This document shows, piece after piece, positions 1 through 5,298 of a stretch of 5,298 nt of DNA; the first letter of the stretch is position 1; each line of letters starts with the position of its first letter. Below the pieces are notes generated by a model, which saw only the letters and a list, made by a program, of their open reading frames with translations, had not been told where the DNA came from and did not search any database. The DNA is from Chloroflexota bacterium (GTDB taxonomy: Bacteria > Chloroflexota > Limnocylindria > Limnocylindrales > CSP1-4). Position numbers and translations under genes: made by a program. The stretch is from the NCBI GenBank assembly GCA_021812735.1, contig JAKAMV010000719.1, positions 1 to 5,298 on the forward strand, written 5' to 3'.

Positions 1-504
1 GCCGGGGCACTGGCCGTCGAGGGCGGCACGCTGCCCACGCTGCGCGTGCTCCCGCACGGCATCAGCCGCCGCCGGCTCGAGCAGGCGATCAAGGACCTCC
101 AGCTGCCGGTGCTCATCGCCCGCGACGCCGAGGAGGCCGAGGTGGTGATGACGCTCCGCTCCGAGTACCGCCAGAAGCCCGCCGCCCTCCGCGACGCGGA
201 GGATCGCGGCATCCCGATCTACGTGCTCAAGGCCAACACCATCGCGCAGATGCAGGCCAGCCTCACGTCGGTGTTCGCGCTCGAGATCGACCCGCGCGAG
301 GCGGCCCTCCGGGAGACGGAGCAGGCGATCACCATGGTGATCAAGCAGCAGGAGGCGGTGGAGCTGGCGCCGCAGAACGCGTACATCCGCCGGCTGCAGC
401 ACCAGATGGCCGAGCGGGCCAACGTCGTGTCGCGCTCGCGGGGCCGGGAGCCGTACCGGCGCGTCCGGCTCTACCCCGACGTCGCGCGGCCGTCCTGGCG
501 CTGA
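1..504 (+). CDS. R3H-domain nucleic-acid-binding protein, SpoIIIAA/Ycf45-like AAA ATPase family (5'-partial)
   Basis: The frame is open from base 1, so the start lies outside the window; the GTG at 46 is an internal valine. The 167 visible residues are the C-terminal part of a protein that, in its family, carries a P-loop ATPase domain upstream. Visible features are the segment around LPHGISRRRLEQAI (residues 17-30), a small alpha/beta region with REAE-like and 'GIPIYVLKANT' stretches, an acidic linker, and an R3H domain near the C-terminus. The R3H signature Arg-x3-His is R130 and H134 within NAYIRRLQHQ, followed by a conserved SRGREPYRRVRLYP-type ending. R3H domains bind single-stranded nucleic acid; the cellular role of this family is poorly known. 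Codon usage is strongly GC3-biased, typical of the host. The gene ends 5 bases before the convergent vapC, inside a shared hairpin. I am confident of the family but not of the substrate or pathway. Confidence 0.85.
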   Translation, partial: AGALAVEGGTLPTLRVLPHGISRRRLEQAIKDLQLPVLIARDAEEAEVVMTLRSEYRQKPAALRDAEDRGIPIYVLKANTIAQMQASLTSVFALEIDPREAALRETEQAITMVIKQQEAVELAPQNAYIRRLQHQMAERANVVSRSRGREPYRRVRLYPDVARPSWR

Positions 505-519
505 GGGGCTCAGCCGCCA
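496..519. terminator. Bidirectional hairpin containing both convergent stop codons
   Basis: Bases 500-505 (GCTGAG) pair with 509-514 (CTCAGC) across a GGG loop. Beyond a single bulged C at 515, TGGC at 496-499 pairs with GCCA at 516-519, giving ten base pairs in all. The TGA of the R3H gene (502-504) and the TGA of vapC (512-510) lie in opposite arms of the stem. Neither strand has a T-tract afterwards, so it is not a canonical intrinsic terminator. It is placed where a bidirectional terminator or 3'-end stabiliser of two convergent mRNAs would be expected. The pairing is read directly; the function is inferred. Confidence 0.45.
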
Positions 520-956
520 GCGTAGCCGGCGACGACCTCGCTCAGGCGCCTGTGGCGGTCAGGCTCGGTCACGAGCTCGATATCGGTGAGCGCGAAGTCG
601 CGACCCTTGAACAGCAGTGGCTCGCCAATGTCCCGAGCGAGCGCGTACGCGAAGCAGTCGCCCATGTTGAGGCGCGCCGGGTGTCCAGAGCCCCTGCCGA
701 ACCGCTGGTACGCGTCACGGGCGATGTGGGCTTGCCGGGCTGTGAAGTCGGCGATCTCGAGTCGCGACGAGGCGAGGATGGCGTCGAGCGCGCCCGACAG
801 GGCGGCGTCTCGCCGACCGTCCACGACCGCGGACAGTTCGACGTACGTCGCTGCCGACAGCCATCGCCTCGGAGCCTGCGCCATGAGCTCGACGAACACC
901 CGCGCCTCCGGTTCCCGAAGCAGCATGGCCATGACCACCGAGGTGTCGACGATCAC
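510..956 (-). CDS. vapC: VapC toxin, PIN-domain ribonuclease (Rv0624-like)
   Basis: A 148-residue PIN-domain protein, expected to act as a Mg2+-dependent endoribonuclease that blocks translation when not bound by VapB. All four acidic positions of the PIN active site are present: D4 in the opening VIVDTS, E40 in TYVEL, D100 in LNMGDCFAYALA and D120 in LLFKGRDF. The LNxGDCFxYxLA and PLLFKGxDFxxTDI blocks are those of the VapC group that includes mycobacterial Rv0624. The start is the GTG at 956-954, which places VIVDTS at the N-terminus; it overlaps the vapB stop as GTGA. A GGGGA Shine-Dalgarno-like sequence (minus strand, 969-965) lies 8 bases upstream. An in-frame start further upstream at 1043 would add 29 residues that only mirror vapB coding sequence. 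About 17 residues follow the usual C-terminal end, a modest extension. A/T-ending codons are 21 of 148 by hand count, more than in the flanking genes. The toxin appears intact; its RNA target cannot be read. Confidence 0.93.
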   Translation of the reverse strand: MIVDTSVVMAMLLREPEARVFVELMAQAPRRWLSAATYVELSAVVDGRRDAALSGALDAILASSRLEIADFTARQAHIARDAYQRFGRGSGHPARLNMGDCFAYALARDIGEPLLFKGRDFALTDIELVTEPDRHRRLSEVVAGYAGG

Positions 957-1213
957 TTGGGAAGTCCCCGCTTGTCGTACAGGAGGGCATCGAAATCCTG
1001 GGAGAGGTAGTCGCGACCAAGGCGATCGCCCAGCTCTCCCCACATGTCCAGAAGCCGCTGCGCCTCCCCTTGTATTGCCGTCTGCGACCGGTCCAGTTCA
1101 GCCAATCGTGCCCGAACGGCATCCGCTACCGCCGCCGTGAGCGATACGCCGAGCCTGCCCGCAAGATCGCGGATGAGCTGCTCCGTCTCGGCATTCTTGA
1201 TATTGAGCCCCAT
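953..1213 (-). CDS. vapB: VapB antitoxin (Rv0623/PSK-type)
   Basis: An 86-residue antitoxin of the PSK/Rv0623 type, usual in length. The N-terminus, MGLNIKNAETEQLIRDLA, followed by GVSLTAAVADAVRARL, is the DNA-binding, dimerising part of this family and is expected to bind its own promoter. The C-terminal part, with DYLSQDFDALLYDKRGLPK, matches the tail that threads along the partner VapC and occupies its active site. ATG at 1213 is the natural start; no good Shine-Dalgarno lies ahead, and a -10 element sits so close that the mRNA may be leaderless. vapB precedes vapC and overlaps it by four bases, giving translational coupling and 1:1 supply. Hand count gives 24 A/T-ending codons of 86, including ATA, TTG, CAA, GTA and CGA, against about 2 of 86 in each flanking gene sampled. 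This suggests recent acquisition. Identity is secure; autoregulation is inferred. Confidence 0.92.
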   Translation of the reverse strand: MGLNIKNAETEQLIRDLAGRLGVSLTAAVADAVRARLAELDRSQTAIQGEAQRLLDMWGELGDRLGRDYLSQDFDALLYDKRGLPK

Positions 1214-1232
1214 GGTCGTATTCTACCATAAT
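1197..1232 (+). promoter_or_regulatory. Candidate promoter(s) for the P-type ATPase gene
   Basis: The only AT-rich patch upstream of the ATPase gene holds two weak plus-strand candidates. One is TTGAGC (1203-1208), an 18-base spacer, then CATAAT (1227-1232). The other is TTGATA (1197-1202), a 16-base spacer, then TATTCT (1219-1224). Both begin inside vapB and overlap the operator array, so VapB binding could affect ATPase transcription too. The leader would be about 100-120 bases. Matches are partial, so confidence is low. Confidence 0.25.
1220..1228 (-). promoter_or_regulatory. Extended -10 promoter of vapBC, probably leaderless
   Basis: On the minus strand, bases 1228 to 1220 read TGGTAGAAT, an extended -10 motif (TG-n) with a hexamer one base off TATAAT. 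Its last T sits at -7 relative to the A of the vapB ATG at 1213, so transcription would begin at or within a base or two of the start codon. No good -35 exists at the usual spacing, where the palindromic operator lies instead; the TG extension could compensate. The motif is read directly; the start site and leaderless translation are inferred. Confidence 0.5.
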
Positions 1233-1249
1233 CAGGGTAGATATCTACC
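1222..1249. promoter_or_regulatory. Operator-like array of TCTACC/GGTAGA half-sites
   Basis: Three half-sites occur: TCTACC at 1222-1227, GGTAGA at 1236-1241 and TCTACC at 1244-1249. The last two form a perfect 14-bp palindrome, GGTAGATATCTACC (1236-1249). The first two form a second dyad with an 8-base spacer. The dyad centres (1231.5 and 1242.5) are 11 bp apart, so both face the same side of the helix. The array covers the -10 and the -35 region of vapBC. It is the natural binding site for VapB or the VapBC complex; binding is inferred from position and symmetry. Confidence 0.6.
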
Positions 1250-1346
1250 ACCGCTGCTCCGCCGACGTGCGGGACGGACAGCCCGGTCGATCCGGCGTGA
1301 TGCCACGGCCTGTCGCGCGTCTCCTCCACGTATGCTCGGACACGCC

Positions 1347-3938
1347 ATGAAGACCGCCGCGCCGCTCCCGGGCTCGCTCGCCGCGCACCCGGAGCTCGCC
1401 CTGACGACGGCCGCGGGCCTGAGCAGCGCCGAGGTCGCCCGCCGTCGCCAGGCCGGCCTCGGCAACAGCCCGGTGCCGCCGACGACGCGCACCTATGGGC
1501 AGATCCTGCGCGAGAACACGTTCACGTTCGTCAACAACATCCTGTTCGCGCTGGGCATCGCGCTGGTGCTGGTCGGCCGCCCCCTCGACGCGGTGGTGTC
1601 GCTCGGAGTCATCTCCACCAACATCGTGGTGGGCATCGTCCAGGAGATCCGCGCCAAGCGCACGCTGGACCGGATCGCCCTGCTCACCAGGCCCACCGCC
1701 ACCGTCGTCCGCGATGGCACGACTACCCACGTCTCGCCGGACGAGCTCGTGCTGGGCGACCTCCTCGAGCTCCGGGCTGGCGACCAGGTGGTGCTCGACG
1801 GGCGCATCGCAAGCGGCGCGGCGGGCCTCGACGAGTCGCAGCTCACGGGCGAGAGCGACGTGGTCCCCAAGCGGCCCGGCGACGAGGTGTTCAGCGGCAG
1901 CTTCGCCACCACGGGCAGCGCCCGGTACGTGGCCGAGAAGGTGGCCTCGGCCAGCTTCGCCAACCAGATCACGGCGGGGGCGCGCACGTTCCGGAGGATC
2001 GTGACCCCGCTCCAGGGCGAGGTGAACCTCGTCGTCCGGGTGGTGCTCGCGATCGTCGTCTACCTCGAGATCCTGCTGGTCATCCGCGGCCTGGTTCAGG
2101 CGCTGCGCCCGGGCGACGTCGTGGCGGACGCGACGCTGCTCGCCGGCCTCGTCCCCAACGGCCTGTTTGTGTCGATCGCGGTCGCATATGCCCTGGGCGC
2201 CATCCGGATCCTGCGGTTCGGCGCGCTGGTCCAGCAGTCGAACGCCATCGAGAGCCTCAGCCACGTGGACGTGCTGTGCCTCGACAAGACCGGGACCCTC
2301 ACGGCGAACAAGCTCGAGGTGGACGGCGTAGTGCCGCTGGGAGGCGCGAGCGAGGACGAGGTGGTGGCGGCGGTGGCCGCCCTCGCCGCCTCCGCGTCGG
2401 CCGGCAACAAGACCAGTGAGGCGATCGCCGCCCGGTGGCCCAGCGCGAGCCGTCCGCTCGCTGCCGAGGTCCCGTTCTCGTCGGTGCGCAAGTGGAGTGC
2501 GGTCGCCTTCGCGGACCCGACGGAGCGCGAGGCGGTTGACGGCGGCCGTGCGGCCGCCCCGGTGCCCGGCATCGTCGCCCTTGGGGCGCCTCAACTCCTC
2601 CGCCGGTACCTCGTCGAGGCCGCAGACACGGCCGGGCCGGCCGCCGCGACGGGGACTGCGGATTCCGATCGGGAGCCCGAGGGCTGGGACGCCGTCCGCG
2701 CCGAGCTGGCCCGCCTCACGGCCCGCGGCATGCGCGTGCTGCTCGTCGCCGGCCATCCCGATGCCGCTGCGCTGGAGAGCCCGGACGATGACGCCGCTGC
2801 GACCCTCCCGGCCGGCATGCGCGCGATCGGCCTGGTGGCGCTCCGCGACGAGCTGCGCGCCGAGGCGGCCGAGACGCTCGCCGCGTTCCGCGCCAACGGC
2901 GTTCACGTCAAGATCATCTCGGGCGACGATCCGGACACGGTGGTGGCGCTGGCCAGGCAGGCGGGCCTCGTCGACGCGGTCCACGCCTCGGGCGACGAGC
3001 TCGACGCCCTCGACGACGAACGGCTGGCGGAGCTCGCGGATGACACCATCGTCTTCGGCCGCATCACGCCGGCCCAGAAGGAGCGGCTCGTCGATGCACT
3101 CCGCGCCCGCGGCCACTACGTCGCGATGATCGGCGACGGCGTGAACGACGTGCTCAGCCTGAAGAAGGCGAACCTCGCCATCGCGATGGGCAGCGGGACT
3201 CAGGCGACCCGCGGCGTCGCCGACCTCGTCCTGATGCAGGACTCGTTCGCCGCCGTGGCGCAGGCCGTGGAGGAGGGCCAGCGGATCCTCAACGGCATGC
3301 AGGACATCCTCAAGCTGTTCCTGACGCGCATCGCCACCGTCGCGCTCGTCGTCGTCTCGTCGCTGGTGGTCGCCACGTTCCCGATCGAGCTGCGGAACGC
3401 CTCCGCGCTGACCGTGTTCACCGTGGGCATCCCGACCGTGCTGCTCGCGTTCTGGGCGCAGCCCGGACGCCGGGTCCGGGCGTCGCTGACCCGCACGCTG
3501 GCGGTGTTCGTCGCCCCGGCGGCGATCGTGTCCAGCCTCGTCGGCCTGCTTGTCCTCAACGGCTCGCTGTACCTGGCCGGGGGCGGGAGCCTGTCGGCGG
3601 CGGAGTTCGCGGTGGCCCTCGACAACGCTCGCACGGCCCTGACGGCGTTCCTGGTCTACGCGGGCCTGCTGCTGATCGTGTTCGTCGAACCGCCCACCCC
3701 CTGGTTCGCGGTGGTTGAGACCATCACGCGGGACCGCCGGCCGGCGCTGCTGGCGCTGGTGCTGGGGGTCGGCTTCATCGCCACCCTCCAGCTCGGCGTG
3801 GCACGCGACTTCTTCTCGTTCGGCCTGCCCGGACCGCGCGATGCGCTGCTCGTGGTCGTGGCGGTGGCCGCCTGGGCGGTGCTCGTCCGGGAGTTCTGGC
3901 GGCGGCGGCTGGTGGAGCGATTCCTCGGGATCGCCTGA
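1347..3938 (+). CDS. P-type cation-transporting ATPase, CtpE-like (HAD-IC family)
   Basis: A complete 863-residue membrane ion pump driven by ATP hydrolysis through an aspartyl-phosphate. Visible landmarks: a short N-terminus of the GLSSAEVARRRQAGLGN type; TM1-TM2 at about 57-100; the actuator motif TGES at 167-170; TM3 at about 226-248; TM4 with PNGL at 270-273; phosphorylation motif DKTGTLT with D313; nucleotide-binding FSSVRKW at 377-383 and GAPQ from 413; SGDDP at 525; K578 in TPAQKE; the hinge GDGVND at 596-601; then six more helices to about 852, including GIP in TM6. There is no CPC motif or N-terminal metal-binding CxxC, which argues against a heavy-metal (P1B) pump. The DVLSLKKANLAIAMGSG and TVGIP blocks resemble CtpE-like ATPases, of which mycobacterial CtpE is linked to Ca2+ uptake. 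The substrate here is inferred only. Start is ATG 1347; ATG 1332 (five residues longer) is possible, and neither has a clear Shine-Dalgarno. A 5'-extended frame to 1044 is rejected. Confidence 0.9.
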   Translation: MKTAAPLPGSLAAHPELALTTAAGLSSAEVARRRQAGLGNSPVPPTTRTYGQILRENTFTFVNNILFALGIALVLVGRPLDAVVSLGVISTNIVVGIVQEIRAKRTLDRIALLTRPTATVVRDGTTTHVSPDELVLGDLLELRAGDQVVLDGRIASGAAGLDESQLTGESDVVPKRPGDEVFSGSFATTGSARYVAEKVASASFANQITAGARTFRRIVTPLQGEVNLVVRVVLAIVVYLEILLVIRGLVQALRPGDVVADATLLAGLVPNGLFVSIAVAYALGAIRILRFGALVQQSNAIESLSHVDVLCLDKTGTLTANKLEVDGVVPLGGASEDEVVAAVAALAASASAGNKTSEAIAARWPSASRPLAAEVPFSSVRKWSAVAFADPTEREAVDGGRAAAPVPGIVALGAPQLLRRYLVEAADTAGPAAATGTADSDREPEGWDAVRAELARLTARGMRVLLVAGHPDAAALESPDDDAAATLPAGMRAIGLVALRDELRAEAAETLAAFRANGVHVKIISGDDPDTVVALARQAGLVDAVHASGDELDALDDERLAELADDTIVFGRITPAQKERLVDALRARGHYVAMIGDGVNDVLSLKKANLAIAMGSGTQATRGVADLVLMQDSFAAVAQAVEEGQRILNGMQDILKLFLTRIATVALVVVSSLVVATFPIELRNASALTVFTVGIPTVLLAFWAQPGRRVRASLTRTLAVFVAPAAIVSSLVGLLVLNGSLYLAGGGSLSAAEFAVALDNARTALTAFLVYAGLLLIVFVEPPTPWFAVVETITRDRRPALLALVLGVGFIATLQLGVARDFFSFGLPGPRDALLVVVAVAAWAVLVREFWRRRLVERFLGIA

Positions 3939-3954
3939 CGCCGCCCCCAATCTG

Positions 3955-3971
3955 CGCGATCCGCGATCGCG
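3955..3971. terminator. Small GC-rich hairpin between convergent ATPase and oxidoreductase genes
   Basis: CGCGAT (3955-3960) pairs with ATCGCG (3966-3971) around a five-base loop, ending one base before the oxidoreductase stop codon. The right side also contains the 10-bp palindrome CGCGATCGCG (3962-3971). It occupies most of the 33-base gap. There is no T-tract, the stem is only six pairs, and such short GC palindromes arise easily at this base composition, so a termination role is weakly supported. Confidence 0.25.
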
Positions 3972-5298
3972 TCAGCCGAAGTGCCGCAGCGCCGCCTGTG
4001 CGGCCAGCGCACCGCTCATCCCGTGGACCCCGCCCCCTGGCGGCGTGGAGGACGAGCCCAGGAACAGCCCGGGCACCGGGGTCGCGTACGGGTTCCGGCG
4101 CACGACCGGCCGGAACAGCAGCTGCCGCCAGTTGGCGAGGCCTCCGTTGATGTCGCCGCCGACGTAGTTGGCGTCGTAGGCCTCTATGGCGGGCGCGTCC
4201 TTCGTCGCCCGCGCTAGGACAAGGTCGCGGAAGCCGGGCGCGAAGCGCTCCACCTGCGCCTCGATCGTCTGCGCCATGTCCGCCGTCGAGCCGTTGGGGA
4301 CATGGCAGTAGGCCCAGGCGACGTGCTTGCCGGCCGGCGCGCGCGACGGGTCGGCGACCGTCGGCTGGACGAGGAGCACGAACGGCCGGTCCGACGGACG
4401 CCCCGCCGCGACGGCCGCCTCGCTCCGCGCCACGTCGCCCAGCGTCCCGCCGAGGTGCACCGTGGCCGCGCCCGCCGTCGCCGGGTCGCGCCACGGGATC
4501 GGGCCGTCGAGCGCCCAGTCGACCTTGAACACGCCCGGGCCGTAGCGGAACCGCTCCAAGGCCCGCCGGTAGCGGGCCGGCAGGCGGTCGCCGGCCAGGG
4601 CTACGACCTGGCGCGGCGTGAGGGCGAGGACGATCGCCCGCGCCGGGGGCAGGTCGGCGAGCGAGGCCACCCGGTGGCCCGTGACGACCTCCACGCGGAG
4701 CGCTCGCGCCTCTGCCTCAAGCGCCGCCGCGATCGCGCCGCTGCCGCCCCTCGCCAGCGGCCAGCCCACGGCGTGCGCGAGCGTGCCGAGCACGAGCGCG
4801 AAGGACCCCGACAGCGGTGCCGACAGCGGCAGCATGGAGTGGCCCGCCAACCCCGCGAGCAGGGCGCGGGCCGGCGCGTCCCGGAACGCGAGGCGGGCGA
4901 GCGCCGTCGCGGGCAGCGCCGAAGGGAGGGCGAACCGCGCCATCAGCAGCGGGTGGCGGGGCGGTCGGAGCACCGGCCCGAGGATCGCCGGCATGAGGCG
5001 GTCGGCCTCGCGCGCGAGCGGCGCGAACAGCCGTCGCCACGCGGCGGCGTCCCGGATCCCGAGGGCCGCCTCAATCCCGGCATCGGCCAGATCGCGTGGC
5101 AGCACCACGCTGCGGCCCGGCACCAGAGCGTGGGCTACCGGAGCCGGCGAGTGGACCCACGCCAGGCCGTGCCCCTCGAGGTCGAGCGACCGGAAGAAGG
5201 GCGAGGCGAGGCTCAGCGGGTGGACCGAGGCGCACGGGTCGTGGACGAAGCCCGGCAACGTCAGCTCGGCGGACCGCGAGCCCCCGCCGACCTGGGCG
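3972..5298 (-). CDS. FAD/NAD(P)-dependent oxidoreductase, phytoene desaturase/PYROXD2-like (5'-partial)
   Basis: The frame runs open to the right edge, giving 441 visible residues. The TTG at 5258 is an internal leucine, because family-typical sequence (VGGGSRSAELTLPGFVHD) continues upstream of it. About 40 residues with the N-terminal GxGxxG dinucleotide-binding fold should lie just outside the window. The C-terminal FAD-contacting block is clear: VPGLFLGSSSTPPGGGVHGM (408-427), followed by SGALAAQAAL. The LPGFVHDPCASVHPL stretch and the AYDANYVGGDINGG segment are also typical of this family, which includes amine oxidase- and carotenoid desaturase-like flavoproteins and human PYROXD2. The natural substrate of the bacterial members is generally unknown. 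No other carotenoid gene is visible, so a carotenoid role is not supported here. The gene converges with the ATPase gene and is probably transcribed separately. Confidence 0.87.
   Translation of the reverse strand, partial: AQVGGGSRSAELTLPGFVHDPCASVHPLSLASPFFRSLDLEGHGLAWVHSPAPVAHALVPGRSVVLPRDLADAGIEAALGIRDAAAWRRLFAPLAREADRLMPAILGPVLRPPRHPLLMARFALPSALPATALARLAFRDAPARALLAGLAGHSMLPLSAPLSGSFALVLGTLAHAVGWPLARGGSGAIAAALEAEARALRVEVVTGHRVASLADLPPARAIVLALTPRQVVALAGDRLPARYRRALERFRYGPGVFKVDWALDGPIPWRDPATAGAATVHLGGTLGDVARSEAAVAAGRPSDRPFVLLVQPTVADPSRAPAGKHVAWAYCHVPNGSTADMAQTIEAQVERFAPGFRDLVLARATKDAPAIEAYDANYVGGDINGGLANWRQLLFRPVVRRNPYATPVPGLFLGSSSTPPGGGVHGMSGALAAQAALRHFG

Larger units (their letters stand above)
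1214..1346. other. Divergent intergenic region between vapB and the P-type ATPase
   Basis: This 133-base stretch separates two divergent genes. Its vapB-proximal third (about 1214-1250) is AT-rich for this genome and holds the operator array and promoters. The rest (about 1251-1346) is GC-rich, and I see no riboswitch, tRNA or strong hairpin in it. An in-frame reading continues upstream of the ATPase ATG through this region into vapB antisense, but it lacks ATPase-like sequence and is not treated as coding. Confidence 0.6.

Noticed and set aside
957..1043. Upstream start giving a 177-residue VapC
   Set aside because: The extra residues only mirror vapB coding sequence in another frame, while the PIN-domain core VIVDTS begins exactly at the GTG at 956.
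552..1140. Overlapping plus-strand open frames across vapC and vapB
   Set aside because: No domain, no start signal, and they lie antisense to two well-recognised genes.
1044..1346. In-frame 101-residue extension upstream of the ATPase ATG
   Set aside because: It runs antisense through vapB and the operator, and its sequence is not ATPase-like. Family homology starts at about MKTAAPLPG (1347).
1251..1346. Possible riboswitch or structured leader ahead of the ATPase
   Set aside because: I could find only short stems of about four pairs and no known metal-sensing RNA signature.
1245..3950. A 901-residue open frame antisense to the whole ATPase gene
   Set aside because: Its composition is rich in Arg, His, Asp, Glu and Gln with no recognisable domain. 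It mirrors a strongly GC3-biased gene, where antisense stop codons are rare.
3775..4494. 239-residue minus-strand open frame across the ATPase 3' end and the oxidoreductase
   Set aside because: A frame shadow of the oxidoreductase: Arg/Gly/Ala-rich with no domain, and it runs into ATPase coding sequence.
5256..5258. TTG as the start of the oxidoreductase
   Set aside because: Family-typical residues continue in frame to the window edge, so the gene is truncated by the window.

Overview
This window comes from a high-GC bacterial chromosome. It shows four genes and part of a fifth, with almost no non-coding DNA. Coding is strongly biased to G/C at the third codon position: hand counts give 2 A/T-ending codons among roughly the first 86 codons of the left-hand gene, and 2 among the first 86 of the ATPase. 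The left-hand R3H/AAA-type protein and the type of P-type ATPase fit Chloroflexota (for example the high-GC soil or freshwater lineages) best. That placement rests on family resemblance from memory and is tentative.

Layout. (1) 1-504 (+) is the C-terminal part of an R3H-domain nucleic-acid-binding protein of the SpoIIIAA/Ycf45-like AAA ATPase family; its start lies outside the window. (2) 510-1213 (-) is a type II toxin-antitoxin pair, vapB then vapC, coupled by a 4-base GTGA overlap. Both genes appear intact, and their codon usage departs from their neighbours. (3) 1214-1346 is a 133-base divergent intergenic region. It carries a TCTACC/GGTAGA operator-like array with a 14-bp perfect palindrome, an extended -10 promoter that would give a leaderless vapB mRNA, and the start region of the next gene. 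(4) 1347-3938 (+) is a complete 863-residue P-type cation ATPase that most resembles the CtpE-like group. (5) 3972-5298 (-) is the C-terminal part, missing only the extreme N-terminus, of an FAD/NAD(P)-dependent oxidoreductase of the phytoene-desaturase/PYROXD2-like family.

The genes do not form a single pathway. The R3H gene and the oxidoreductase each converge on a neighbour, with gaps of 5 and 33 bases, and both junctions hold hairpins. The simplest reading is that a VapBC module of the Rv0623/Rv0624 type was inserted or retained between two housekeeping-type genes, and that its control region now also serves as upstream DNA for the ATPase gene. I found no RNA genes, CRISPR arrays, insertion sequences or attachment sites. 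No clearly undescribed system is visible. The best leads are the compact operator/promoter array, the hairpin holding both stop codons at 496-519, and the PNGL motif in the ATPase.
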